From Haliotis asinina (taxonomy: Eukaryota; Mollusca; Gastropoda; Lepetellida; Haliotidae), in contig NC_090280.1 of the NCBI RefSeq assembly GCF_037392515.1, positions 19,511,618-19,575,617 on the forward strand: DNA of 64,000 bases, in the 5' to 3' direction. How positions within the stretch are numbered: the stretch's first letter is position 1; each line of letters opens with the position of its first letter. Positions 41,701 to 53,142 of this stretch are shown here, piece after piece. The notes under the pieces are model-generated. The model saw only the letters and a list, made by a program, of their open reading frames with translations. It was not told where the DNA came from and ran no database searches. A program made the position numbers and the translations under genes.

Positions 41701-44700
41701 ATGTAGTTCAAATTTGAACAAAATCGGTGAAGCAATGAATGTTTTAGGAAATTATACATGTATATTTTATGTAAGGAGTATAGCGGTGTAATTTTCTACT
41801 GGAGGTTTAGAGGGTTCGGTATGACTGCCTGGCGCTTTAACAACTATATTTATATTGGTTGGTCACATTGTGTAACGCATTTATGATTGATTTGGTTTGG
41901 GTTGGCGGCTGTTTAATGCAACACTCAGCAATAATCCAGCTATATCACAGGAAATCATGATCAACAGCATGAGCATCGATCAACGCAACTGGGATAAGAT
42001 TATATGTGTCAGCCAAGTCAACACGCCTGATAATCTGGTCCCGTTAGCCGCCTCTTAAGACAAAAATGGCTTACTGAAGACCAATTTCAATACAAGTTCA
42101 CATATGTCATTTATGAAGCATCATCTTAGCCAGCAAACGAACCACGAATCCTGTTACCAACCACTAGATGACTCTCGATTTATGATCGCACAGATGAACT
42201 GCAGTAGTCTCCGTTTATTACGAACCTGCTTATAACGAAGCTACCTTTGCTACCGTTGACTTCCTGGATATTTTAGTCGAAATGTGAAACTGACTAGGTT
42301 CAGATGGAGTGAGTGAGTGACTGTGAGTTTGTTTTACGCCGCTTTCAGTAATATTCTAGTAATATCACGACGGCTTATATAGTGAATCGAAGTTGACGAA
42401 CGTACCACTTTTCTTACCGACCGCCTCTGAGAACTACATGGAAATATCACTGGCCGTCCCTTTGACTTGATCATAAATGTAGTCTAGTGTACTAGTCTCA
42501 TGGACAAGGACATGCTCGTGCTAATGGTTTGTTTGCTCCATTATTTACAGATACAGCGCGTTCAGCTTGATCTGAGCTACTCTACACATGCATGACCCGT
42601 AGTGTCAAATGGCACAAAATGCACGTTGAGTCAGCAACGTTGATTAGGGGAACACAGAATGTTATTCATGTTGCTTTCGACCGAAGCATGAATACACGGA
42701 TTCATTACGGAACTTGACCCGGAAAACAACAAAATAAGTTCATGTTTTAATTGAATTGTTTATGCGGTCATATGACGTATACTTTGGTTTACAAACTTTG
42801 CAAGATTACTTTTCACAATCCGATTCACTCTCGCCATCACTCCCAATACCCAGTTCAATTTTCACTAGAAACACCAGTTACTGCTGCTGCTTGCTGCTTG
42901 CTGCTTGCTGCTTGCTGCATAAAAACCCGAACAGGAAACACTAAACCACCTGTGGCGTCTTGTTTATAGGACGCTAGGACATTACTGACAAACATTCACA
43001 GAAACACACATAACATGAGGTTACCTCGTGAGCTAGAAGAGTCGTGGGATCCTCCTTGTCTATGCAGTCTTTAGGTATGAACTCATAGAAGTTCAGACAA
43101 GGAAGGATTGTGTATTCTGTCTTTGTCTGATCCTCCACGTGTAGGTTCAGACCGTACAGACTCTCAGACGAGATATGGACTCCGGATGATACTGGCACGC
43201 CTCCCAGAAAGTTCTTCTTCAGACACTCTGTCTGTAGTGATAGAATCGAAACCAGATATAAGCACCGATCAAAACTAGTGCTCGTCTTGGATTATTGATG
43301 ATAACAACGATGGCATCAAGCGATACCTTAAGCCTGGATAACCTGACAGTATGTGAGTAAGAATGAGTTTAGTGCTCTGTCAGCAGTATCACGGCAGGGA
43401 ATAACAGCAATAGGCTTCACACCTTGTTCCCATGTGGGGAATAGAACTCGTGTCTTCGGTATGACGAGGGAAAATGTTGGCCTACTGGGGAACAGTAGCA
43501 GCTCTTAGGTCGCATTAAGTCCAAGGGACGCGGAGAGATATGTATCCTGATTAGTGTTGGAATTTTTAACGACACATAAGCAAATAAATAATATTTAGCA
43601 AAAGAAATATTGACACGGCCTCATTTTCCCGGCCAAGCGTTTTAGTTTAATAATAAATAATATAGTTTAATAATAAATAATATAGTTTAATAATAAATAA
43701 TATATTATTAACAGGACCTTTCGTATTGATCTAACATTGCAGAGGTCACTGACATTGGCGAGAGCTGACTATAGACGTAAATAACAGAGATAGATAGCTT
43801 ATGACTAAACATCGATCGATTACTGATAATTATCGGAGAAGTAACTTTGAACAGAAGTACAAAAAACGTGTTTGAAAAAAAAAACCCAAATATATCTCTC
43901 AGTGGTACCAATTACATCCTGTTTTTGGATGAATTATTAGAAAAACAAACAGACATAATTAAGAAAACGGCCGTCTAAATTTGTTTATTGTGTGTGAAAA
44001 TTAAAACGTTTTTCTATCGCTTTCAATTTATGGCGGGGTGCACCTGAAATGAATTTCACCCGCTTTACCCATGTGGGAATCAAACCCGGGACTTCCACGT
44101 GATGAGCTAAGTCTTTAAGCACTCGAGTATCCCGCCGCCCACGTGCAGTAAGGTGTATCCCCGAGTCTAACCATGTCACTGGCCAGAGGATCAACTTTTG
44201 TCGAAGACATATTCAAATACATACGCTATAAACCAAAGCGATATCCACCCGTTCGTCTGTTTACATACTCTCACGCATTATATTCTCCGTTCATCCGTTT
44301 ACATACACGCACACACGAACGCACGCACATACACACAGAGGTTATTCCCAGTTTTGGGGATGGGCTAGGATTTGCGCAGTTTCTGTAAATACTGGGGAGA
44401 CCATACATGCTTTCATTATTTTCTTTTGAGATTAGCTCAGTTTGAACTTATGATATCTACATCGAGATTCACCGTTTTCTGTCTCCTCTTTCGCCTGTTG
44501 CTTCAACAGTTTACTATGTGAACTGCTATGACTTGCAAACGACTTATCACGATATCACCCAATTCATGTCCAAGAGATCTTACTGCCGTCCAATAGTGAT
44601 GCTAGAGCCAATTAAACTTAAAGTGGCATGTTTTACTGCGCTTTCAATATTGTTATTCCCTTCTGCAGAAATCAGCTGAAGATTTAAAGTAAATTCTTTG

Positions 44701-46305
44701 GCGTTTGATCACAGTGTAGTTTGTAGTTATGATGCCTGCCGTCTCCGCGGGTAACAGAAACAGGTTATCACATTATTTTGCATGCCCGGTTGGTGTACTA
44801 CAAGAATATAATCTCAGCCCTTTACCTTTCCAGCTTTTATACAACCACTTGTGGACCTTATTTGTTGGAGTGTATACCAGAGATGCAGAACAGACCAGAT
44901 ACAGAAACTACAAAATTACAAAGACGACTACATCCCTTCCTTCCTACTGTGAATACATGGCTAATCAGATCTTAATCAGATCAGATTAGTTTGAAAATAA
45001 AATGATCTCTGAAATTCTGAAACATCAAAGAATAGCTACTGTAATGGTCTACTAAGACGTGATACTCACCGCAAATGAAAAACTACCCGTTCCCGGAGCA
45101 TGGAGTGCTGCAAAATTGGGCCACACAAGTGGACCGAAGTGAGAAGTCCCTTTACGAAATATCTTCCGAAGTTCATCGGCTCTTTCTGGATCTGGGGTCA
45201 AAGAGGCTTGCAGTTTCTGTTTGGTGCCAGGTTCAAGGTCGATGGTTTGGTTTATTTTCCCGGTTTCGATATCCTCGCACAGTTGTTTCCAGTACTTCTG
45301 AATTGTTTTAAAAAAGTTGAGTGCAACCGGGGTTGACAGTGAACTGAAAAGAGTCACAGACTTTTCTTTCAGTCCAAATAGCGAATGAAGATACAGTGCC
45401 GTCTGCTCTTTTTCCAATCTGTACACTTCCGGTGGTGACGCAGAGAAGGGACACACAAAATATGCCGACCCACTTCCGCCTCCCATAGGAACACCCAGAT
45501 TTGACTTGGTGATGCACGGCTTAACTCGGATGTCATGCCATAATTGTAGCTTTGACATGTGTCGAAATCGGAACAATGTGGTTCTGAGATAGACGAAATA
45601 CATCCAGCTCATCTTACCGTAAAGTTGCAGGTCCCTTGGATGCCTCTTACATTTCCCTGACGTTGTTCCCGAAGAAAGGACGATGTATTGGGGAGTTCCC
45701 GGAAACATGACATCAGGCTCTCCATCAACCACACGAGACACGTAAAACTCATAGTGTGTATACGTGGTTAGTGGGTGCCTAGCCAGAAATTCCTCTACCG
45801 TTTTTATGTCACTGAATTTGAAATCTTTTCCATATGCCATCCCTGCTCTTTGATGGAGGATATCTTGAAGGAGGTCAGTCTGGGCGGTCTTCACGTCCTG
45901 CATAGGAGCTAGAATCTTTCGTTTGAGTTGGTAATGCTGGATGAGGAGTTTCTTGAAGCTGACATATTGCTGTATCATAGAACTCCATGTATGGGAGTGT
46001 ACGGGCTTGGATCTGTATATGTCGGTTGCTACCAGGGAGGCCACAATGAGGACAATTCCCACCAGTCGTTCTGAAAATACGGGGTAAACATAAACAGACA
46101 GTATTTTATATAAGATCATGTGAGTATAGGCAGGCGACTCTGCACAGAGGGTTAAAATGCATGTTACTCGTATGTAATGAAGCCCAGACATACTCACTTA
46201 CCTATAAGAAAGGCAAGGACATTTTGTGAAGGTGATCTGAACGCGAGATACAGCCCAAATGTTCCAAGGTGAATCCCAACAAACAGGACAACGAGTGGAC
46301 TGAAC
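38506..46305 (-). CDS. GHDC: GH3 domain-containing (GHDC-like) protein, 7 visible exons
   Basis: Exons, in reading order: 46202-46305, 45070-46070, 43025-43231, 41268-41395, 39987-40123, 39342-39424, 38506-38727. They join in phase into about 626 codons ending in TAA. Two hydrophobic segments near the N terminus (PLVVLFVGIHLGTFGLYLAF and LVGIVLIVASLVA) suggest membrane anchoring. The large exon carries the GH3 nucleotide-binding signature SSGTTSGK, and exon 41268-41395 the second motif YRYRTGDVVRV. GH3 proteins of plants join amino acids to acyl-adenylates (jasmonate, auxin); the animal GHDC reaction is not established, so enzyme activity is only inferred. The first coding exon was not found: an ATG at 46191 (MSGLHYIRV) could start an unspliced form. 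The segment after YTFSQ is shorter than in relatives, so an exon may be missed between 40124 and 41267. Confidence 0.82.
39342..39424 (-). CDS. GHDC: GHDC copy A exon
   Basis: GDVSCVRCFYIFLELEDDST, LSDEDKEK. Pattern of human HYEVFVALRGLRNLSEENRDK. Borders TATACAG| and AAG|GTGTGT. Confidence 0.82.
39987..40123 (-). CDS. GHDC: GHDC copy A exon
   Basis: SSDFLNKYPEFLFTKAVHDA, ATTWRSGRSLYNYMACESYC. The phase fits both neighbours. The usual RGE(K/D) segment before FxxAL is not seen here. Confidence 0.75.
40165..40325 (+). repeat. tRNA-headed SINE
   Basis: GTGTTTAAAGCGTTCGATTGT, TGGGTTCGATTCCCAACAA, AAAACCCATTTCTGGTTTC. In the GHDC intron where a conserved segment is missing. Confidence 0.7.
41268..41395 (-). 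CDS. GHDC: GHDC copy A exon with YRTGD motif
   Basis: VEVGEEYEMVVTTWMGLYRY, RTGDVVRVSSFTGTTPNYTF, the second GH3 nucleotide/acyl motif (human GKEYELVLTDRASLTRCRLGD). Borders CTGCAG| and AGAG|GTACTG. Confidence 0.88.
41885..42110 (-). repeat. Family-G copy
   Basis: ACTCAGCAATAATCCAGCTA, GCATGAGCATCGATCAACGC, GGTCCCGTTAGCCGCCTCTT. Decayed. Confidence 0.65.
42884..42918. repeat. (TGCTGCT)n heptanucleotide repeat
   Basis: Five units of GCTTGCT / TGCTGCT in a GHDC copy A intron. Confidence 0.85.
43025..43231 (-). CDS. GHDC: GHDC copy A exon
   Basis: 69 codons, phase 0 on both sides: GGVPVSSGVHISSESLYGLN, YTILPCLNFYEFIPKD. Parallels human GHDC FFSPAYAASGGVLGLNL and LLPPGAPFIELLPV. Confidence 0.88.
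43350..43495 (-). repeat. tRNA-headed SINE
   Basis: GGGAATAACAGCAATAGGCTT, GGGGAATAGAACTCGTGTCTT, and the A-box side near GGCCTACTGGGGAAC. Confidence 0.6.
43645..43705. repeat. 20-bp AT-rich tandem repeat, three copies
   Basis: TAGTTTAATAATAAATAATA repeated three times. Confidence 0.9.
44025..44150 (-). repeat. tRNA-headed SINE fragment
   Basis: GGGAATCAAACCCGGGACTTC and ACTCGAGTATCCCGCCGCC, reversed. Confidence 0.65.
45070..46070 (-). CDS. GHDC: GHDC copy A, main GH3 exon
   Basis: 1,001 nt from TTTTCAG| to GCG|GTGAGT. LLQDILHQRAGMAYGKDFKF, VEEFLARHPLTTYTHYEFYV, then PGTPQYIVLSSGTTSGKCKR (nucleotide-binding loop), and near the end LHAPGTGSFSFA. Classic GH3 N-terminal order. Confidence 0.9.
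46202..46305 (-). CDS. GHDC: GHDC copy A, first visible exon
   Basis: Acceptor CTGTTCCCAG|, donor ATAG|GTAAGT. Codes FSPLVVLFVGIHLGTFGLYL and FRSPSQNVLAFLI, a membrane helix. It has no ATG and is preceded by a stop in frame, so it must be internal if used. Confidence 0.55.
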
Positions 46306-46390
46306 CTGGGAACAGAATCAAACGGCTCTGTGGTGATTCCGGAATAGTTGTTTTTCCTGGCAACCCAAGTTTGATCAATCACTTATTCTC

Positions 46391-46440
46391 TCACTCACTC
46401 ACTCACTCACTCACTCACTCACTCACTCACCTCACTCACT
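46391..46440. repeat. (ACTC)n microsatellite
   Basis: About 12 ACTC units. Probably grown from a SINE tail, since a family-G remnant follows. Confidence 0.93.
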
Positions 46441-46687
46441 CCCACTACCCCAACTTAACATCGTATCCCAATCACGTAAATCGATTCTCAAAAGGTTGAT
46501 CATTGGACTGTCTGGTCCAGACTCGATGAATATTCTGCGTAATTTTCTTACCTTGCGTATAACGGCGCCATTATTGCAGCGTGCGCCATACACCCGAGTG
46601 TATCCGATAATGACGTGGGTAAGGCCCATGTTACCCCGAGGACTTATGGTCACGGGTTCAAATACTTCTTCATCAGGTTATCTTGTA

Positions 46688-47105
46688 GAAGTTGATGCGA
46701 GATCTTCTAGGCCTCTGAATTAATGGACCATACATGTTTGTGTGTGTGACAGCAGACAGTGTCTGTCTTGTTTTATATTGTATTCATCTTGTATAAGTTA
46801 TGTTTTTATATTTGGTTCATTCAGGGCATGCATTTACTCCTGAAATGTGGCAATTTGTTTTCAAAATCGCAAAGCAACCTGTTTTGGTGTCAGTATAGCA
46901 ACTGGGGCGAAAATCATCTTATGTAAGTTGCTACGAGTTCTTCGCGGCCTCTGAATTAATAGGCCATACATAATTGTGTGTGAGAGAGCAGACAACGTCT
47001 ATCTTGTTTTATATTGTATTCATCTTATATAAGCTATGTTGTTATGCTTGGTTCAGACAGGACATGCATTTACTCCTGAAATGTGACATTGTTTTCAAAA
47101 TCGCA
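46688..47105. repeat. Direct duplication, unit about 233 bp
   Basis: 46688-46870 and 46921-47105 both contain GCCTCTGAATTAAT, CTTGTTTTATATTGTATTCA and CATGCATTTACTCCTGAAAT, with moderate divergence. Confidence 0.85.
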
Positions 47106-48329
47106 AATTTGAGTGGTATTATAGCAATTTGGGCGTAAACGTTTGATGTTTATATTTAACCTGAAATCACTGAATACGTCCTTGTGTGAAACGGAGCAGA
47201 ATATTTTATTTCTTTGGATGCCTGTAGTTGAATTTCTGCAGCTTTTCCTATAGTTCTTACATGTCAGTCAAATTTATCGTTCAGTTGAATTTCGGTGAAA
47301 ATGTATTTTAATTGTAATTAGTTGTCAGGACTGTGGTCTTATTTGATTAAAACGTTGGGTGAAAAGTACTTTCTTTTGAAGCATTTGGAATCAAGAACAG
47401 ACTTGATCTGAAACAATCTCAGCTCGTTTGTGTTTTCACAGGTCCCCCATACGTAGCCGATAGTAACATTACACTCGTGCTTGTGACTGTCACCTGACAA
47501 AACGTTGCCAGTTCATGAGTCACGTTGATGCAACCTGTTTTCGGTTTTCAAATAATCCTGTTGAACTGAGTCCTACTGTTTACAGAGACTATAACCCTTT
47601 TCTAATACCGCAGCGGAACTAAATACACACATGGGTCTGACATTACAGTGAATAAGTGTACTATCACAACGCTCTTTCTGGGCGAAGTATTATGTTGGAG
47701 TTTATATAATAGAAGACGTGAACTGACAGCGACAATAGGGAAGCCTTTTTAAAAGGACTCCCGTTGAGGAGTAGTTCCTCCCACTGAGAGAGGGCTCAGT
47801 GTTTTTTTGTTTTTTTATCTTGCCTGTACTGTCTTGACCACCATCGAATCTGACAGTTTCGAGTCAAGCACTCCTTCAGTTTGTTGAACCAAAACCATAT
47901 ACTACTCCCCCATACACAAATGTAAAGGCTGATCACTGGACTGTCCGACTGAGACTTGACTATTTACACACCGCCACCATGTAGCGGGAATATAATGGAG
48001 TGTGGCTTCTAGCTACAATTACTCACTGACAGCATTGAGACAAGCAGGGATTCATACATTGTTACCATGCGCGATATCATCTCTCAGTCTGATAGAGAGT
48101 ATCTTGTAGCTCTGTTTGCTCTTTGTTGTCTTACTCCGTACTCAGCAATATTTCAGGAACATGGAGGCGGTATGTAAATAATCGAATTGAGACCAGGCAA
48201 TCCAGTGATTACCAATTAAGTGTTCTCGTTAAGGCAGGAACCTGCGTTTTCCACGCAAACAATATTATTAAAAGCACGCCAAATGATTTGCGTCCGTGTT
48301 TTGGACGCTTAGATTCTGACCTACCTAAT

Positions 48330-48950
48330 ATGAAAAAGTACCTTGAAACAGCTATATATAAAAACAAATACAGTTTGAAATGAATCAGGATTAAAATGAA
48401 AATTTCACGCGGGAATGATATGAACTACATCGTACTATTTTGTTTCTCCACGCACTCGGACAAAACATACCGCGAGCTCTGCTACATGAACATTGATCCA
48501 CGCAACTGGGATATACAAGTCAGCGAGTCTGCTCCACGCCTCACTTTGGTGCCTCACCAAGATTACGTAAGTCGCCTGTTATGAAAAGCAGAGGTCGCTG
48601 CAGACCAATTCTAACACGGATCTGTACAGGTACAAGTCCGTCTCTTATGATTAGTTTCAAGGTGACTGACTTGTAACACTACACAGAATTAGTGCGTCCA
48701 CGAGGTGGAAATTATATTGCCATGCATAAATATCGGACAAATACACACTGGTAAATATTAACATTTCCAACGTGTTACGATCAAATTCATTTATTACTTC
48801 AGTCTTCATTGAATCTGTGTAAATTCACACAATGTATCCAGCCATAAATTACTATGTATAAACCAGTTATGAAAAAAGTACCTTAAAACAGCTACATATA
48901 AAAACACAAATATATTTTTAAATGAATCAGGATTGAAATGAAAAAGATAT
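48330..48950. repeat. Direct repeat pair flanking about 470 bp
   Basis: ATGAAAAA(A)GTACCTT(G/A)AAACAG, then AAATGAATCAGGATT(A/G)AAATG, at 48330-48400 and 48867-48950. Decayed family-G DNA lies between them. Confidence 0.75.
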
Positions 48951-50043
48951 GAACTAGATATTTACTGCTGGTCCTCTTTCTGGGATCTTCTCAGTTCGTC
49001 AGGACAACAGTTCTTTGAAACAGAACTACTGTTTGCTCTTCATTTTACTACTGAGCAGAAAATAGAGAGAAATGGTTATTAGTGACTAAAAGCATCTTAT
49101 ATACATATTCCTAACTGTGTAGATTATACGAAACACAACATTACATTAACCTATGCATGAAATGAAATCAGCTGCTGATACGCAACGTTGAGCGCGGATG
49201 GATGTTTGTCAGCTTGACTCCTGGGAGTTTCTAGGTCTTCGTTCCTGCCCCACAATGAAGCGCATGCGCATGTCTCGTTTATCAACAGTTTACTCAAGGT
49301 TTGTATGATTTAATTGATGGATCAATTTTTGTGGATACTGTTAATATTTCTTCTCATGGTAAAAATATGCTTACTGTCGAACGGCAACTGCAGTTGTGTT
49401 TTCCTTTGGTAAGTGAGTTGGTTCAAATTTGTAAGTGGGTACCCGGTGGGATAAGTTATGTGACTAATAACCCTCTAGCGCCTACCGGGCAGCTTGGTTT
49501 ATCCCATGTAATAATGTGCTAGCAACTTTGAACATGTACAAGTGTGTGGAAAAGGCGCGTTATAACTGTCTATCATCATATAAATTACAATTGCAAATGC
49601 CTTAACTAACAACATTAGAGAACAAGGAAATATCTATTGGATATGTTGCTGTGAAGCAACGTTTGAATTTTCTTCTAAGCGATACTACAAAGGCGAAAAT
49701 ACAAAATCGCTGTTTGCGACAATAGCATCAGTTGTAAAATGTTTCACTGAAATGTCGCTCAAACAAGCTGTTTTCCTTGAGTCGGATGCTTTATTATTCA
49801 CTTATCATCTTCTAGAATACAACTCAAACAGTCAGTCGTATCCAATGACAAATTTTGAATAACCTTTGAGTAAAGATCAAAACATTTCGAGCAGTGATAA
49901 ACTCGACACTTAAACGACAAGTAAACGACATTTTTACCTAGCTTCACAGTGACAAACGTTTTCTCAACAAGATCAAGCCTTTTCATGGTTCACACCTGAT
50001 GTTGTTTCTACCTTCAGTCGAGATATCGTACCACAATTGACAA

Positions 50044-50265
50044 TTATGACTTGTTTGCCAAAAGTATTCGTATCAGTTTGGGTTTCGTGGTAAACTTCAG
50101 GTACGTGTACTGCTGGATTGCAGCCTTTGAGTTAAGGTCACAGTTGACCTGCTTGATGACGTCAAGCGTCAAGGGCTCCCCCTTGATCACTACAGAGGTG
50201 CCAATCCTCCCCGTTACACGGCTGCTGCGAAAGAATTCAAAGTGAGATTGTAATGGACTGTCAAC
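50044..50265 (-). pseudogene. GHDC copy B: last exon
   Basis: Open, 74 codons including stop, same length as copy A's last exon: VDSPLQSHFEFFRSSRVTGR, VIKQVNCDLNSKAAIQQYTY, LIRILLANKS. The acceptor has become TTTGAG|. Marked pseudogene because the partner exon at 50911-51945 is broken; the exon itself looks recently functional. Confidence 0.65.
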
Positions 50266-50535
50266 CTCAAACGAAATGAGATATTCAGTGCCATCATCAT
50301 CAATATTGTACATGTGTGCAGTGGAGTAACATCCATGTAGGCGAAGGACAGTTGCCAACACAATGTTGTTGGATTAAAATAAAGTTTACTCCTGCTCACA
50401 AACGAAGCGGTTCGTATGCGTTGTTTGAAGTCATTTCCCTTCATAAAGAGGACCGAGTGGCAAGTACGCATCATGTCGCATAAAAAACGTAAATCTCAAA
50501 ATCACCATAACCGGCGCCTTTCTGAAATTGCACAA

Positions 50536-50593
50536 TGTAAATGTAAATGTAAATGTAAATGTAAATGTAAATGTAAATGTAAATGTAAATGTA
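50536..50593. repeat. (TGTAAA)n hexanucleotide repeat
   Basis: About nine TGTAAA units ending in TAACTCACTC. Confidence 0.95.
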
Positions 50594-50910
50594 ACTCACT
50601 CTCTCATACACTTATCATTGGACCGTTAATGTTCATTCAGGTTTTCTCCATGACTGACATTTGATATTTTGGTCTAAGACAGAAGACACTTAATGTTTAA
50701 TGCTAACATTCTGGCTGCAGTTTTCCACAATATGCATCTTTTCACGATCCTCTGCATTTCAAACTACTTTCGTAATGAAACCCCTACGTAACGGCAGCAC
50801 AGATGTAACCAGTAACTATAAAGACATCTCCTTGTTTAACACAAAGAGCAAGATGGGATACGATATTTATATTGCGCACATATCCATGCAACTGGTGCTT
50901 GCTCAAGGCG

Positions 50911-51945
50911 CTAGTATTTTGCACATGGGCCGAAGGGAGAAGTCCCTTTACGGAATATCGTCCGAAGTTCATCGGCTCTTTCTGGATCTGGGGTCAAGGA
51001 GGCTTGCAGTTTCTGTTTGGTGCCAGGTTCAAGATCAATGGTTTGGCTTATTTTCCCGGTCTCGTTGTCCTCGCACAGTTGTTTCCAGTACTTCTGAATT
51101 GTTTTAAAAAGTTGAGTGCAACCGTTGTTGACAGTGAACTGAAAAGAGTCACAGACGTTTCTTTCAGTCCTAATAACTTGTGAAGGTACAACGACGTCTA
51201 CTCCTTTTCCAATCTGTACCCTTCCGATGGTGACGTAGAGAAGGGACACACAAAATACGCCGACCCACTTCCGCCTCCCATGGGAACATCCAGATCCGAC
51301 TTGGTAATGCTCGGATGTCATGCCATAACTGTAGCTTTGACATGTGTCGAAACCACAACAGTGTGGATCTGAGATAGAGGAACTAGATCCAGCCGTAAAA
51401 TTTAAGGGCTTCAGGATGCCTCTTACTTTTCCCTGAGATTGTTCCCAAAGAAAGAAGATGTATTGGGGAGTTCCTAGAAACATGACATCAAACTCTCCAT
51501 CAACCATACTAGCTTCATAGTGTGTGTAGGCGGTAAGTGGGTGGCTATCCAGAAATTCCTCTACCGTTTTTATGTCACTGAATTTGAAATCTTTCCCATG
51601 TGTCACCTGTGCTCTTTGATGGAGGATGTCTTGAAGGAGGTCAGCTTGGGTGATCTTCACGACCTGCATAGGAGGACTGTAGCTTTGACATGTGTCGAAA
51701 CCGGAGCAGTGTGGATCTGACATAGACGAAATGCATCCAGCTGACTTAACCGAAAAACCACAGGTCCTTTGGATGTCTCTCACTTGTTCCTGAAGAAAGG
51801 ACGATGTGTTGGGAAGTCCCGGAGAAATGACATTAGACTCACCATCATAGTGTGTGTACGTGGTTAGTGGGCGCCTGGCCAAAGATCTCTCAACCGTTTT
51901 TAGTAGTGGGGATGATTTTGTGTCGTTTTGAGTCGTTAGGACTGT
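50911..51945 (-). pseudogene. GHDC copy B: decayed copy of the main exon
   Basis: Very similar to copy A's main exon (TDLLQDILHQRA-like, KDFKFSDIKTVEEFLDSHPL, KTIQKYWKQLCEDNETGKIS, LEPGTKQKLQASLTPDPERA). The SSGTTSGK motif is destroyed by frame changes, and a 5' block is duplicated: 51682-51903 repeats 51333-51567. The nearby genomic strand still reads straight through 377 codons, but partly in the wrong frame. Copy A's exons 3 to 6 have no counterpart between here and 50265. A host-gene remnant. Confidence 0.8.
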
Positions 51946-52089
51946 TTGGCGATTTTGCGCACATGACAAGCACCAAGAAGGACACAAGTCTTCCGGAAGG
52001 TGACGGAATGGGGACGAGCTGCGAACTGTTGGAAGTAGTAACAACCATCCATCATTGGGAACTAGTACTTAACGCCTTTAAACACTGAG

Positions 52090-52360
52090 ACTCGTGAAGG
52101 TCTACTCGGAGTAGAATAGGCCTTCACAACCCATGCTTGCCATAAAAGGCGACTATGCTTCTCGTAAGATTCGACTTACGGGATCGGGTGGTCAGGCTCG
52201 GTGACTTGGTTGACACGTCAGCAGTTGCCCAATTGTGCAGATCGATGCTCATGTTGTTGCTCACTGGATTGTCTGGTCCAGACTCGATTATTTACAGACC
52301 GCCGCCATATTGCTGGAATATTGCTGAGTGCGGCGTAAAACTCAACTCACTCAAGCACTC
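52090..52360 (+). repeat. Family-G SINE-like repeat, full length
   Basis: CTCGTGAAGGTCTACTCGGA, GGGATCGGGTGGTCAGGCTC, GTGCAGATCGATGCTCATG, GGAATATTGCTGAGTGCGGC and tail. Confidence 0.85.
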
Positions 52361-52374
52361 GCTCACTTTACACA

Positions 52375-52545
52375 TGGACGTGCTATGGAATAGCTAAATG
52401 GTTAAAGCGTTAAAGGCCATGCTGAAAGCCGGTTTTAATTTCCCACATGGGCATGTGTGAAGCCTACTACCAGGTGTCCACCGCCGCGATATTGCTGGAG
52501 TATTGCTCCAAGAGGCGTGAAGCTAAACTCACTCACTTAAACTCC
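52375..52545 (+). repeat. tRNA-headed SINE
   Basis: GGAATAGCTAAATGGTTAAAG, CCGGTTTTAATTTCCCACAT, GATATTGCTGGAGTATTGCT. It directly follows a family-G copy on the same strand, so the two heads can be compared side by side. Confidence 0.75.
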
Positions 52546-53142
52546 CTGTTTCACATTGCCAAAACTGTCGGAAGCGGCCACACAATTGCATTTTCAAATT
52601 TTTCAGTTTTTGAGATCCAACAAATAAAACCGTTCACACTGACTGTTCTTCCTAATGGCATCGTTAACAGTTAGCATTATCTAGGTGGGACAACAATCCA
52701 CAAAAGAGAAAGAATTTGTAACCTCTGTGACATATTGGCAATGAATTTTATTACATTTTTCTCTGCTCTTTCTCCAAACATCAGAAAACATACATTGTTC
52801 ACCCAAACAATAGTATGGTCGAAATACAAAGTGTGCAAATCTAAAGAATGTTTACCTGTAGACAAGTAAGTGTTTAAAAACTAATACGCACATTGTATAA
52901 TACTATAAAGAAAGCTGTTACAAACATGTCACAATTTGATTCTGGACTGACAAAAGTTCAGAAACTCTCCGTACTGTGGCCACTCTCTCACAAGGGATTT
53001 CGCTATAATAAACATGCAGCTGTTATGTATATGTGCTAAGGATGAAAAAATGAAAAAAAAATTTTTTTCGAAAACTAAAAATTTTAACTCGCTGGGGCAG
53101 GCCCATGGGCCAGAATGTTACATTTCGTCCAGAATAAATTTT

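Larger units (their letters stand above)
46306..50043. other. Region upstream of GHDC copy A
   Basis: Holds an (ACTC)n tract (46391-46440), a 233-bp spaced duplication (46688-47105), family-G fragments (46470-46540, 47925-48030, 48125-48215, 48480-48630) and a 90-bp direct repeat (48330-48400, 48867-48950). The missing first exon of copy A should be here but I could not identify it. 49300-49520 and 49600-49990 have open frames without recognisable similarity. Confidence 0.65.
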
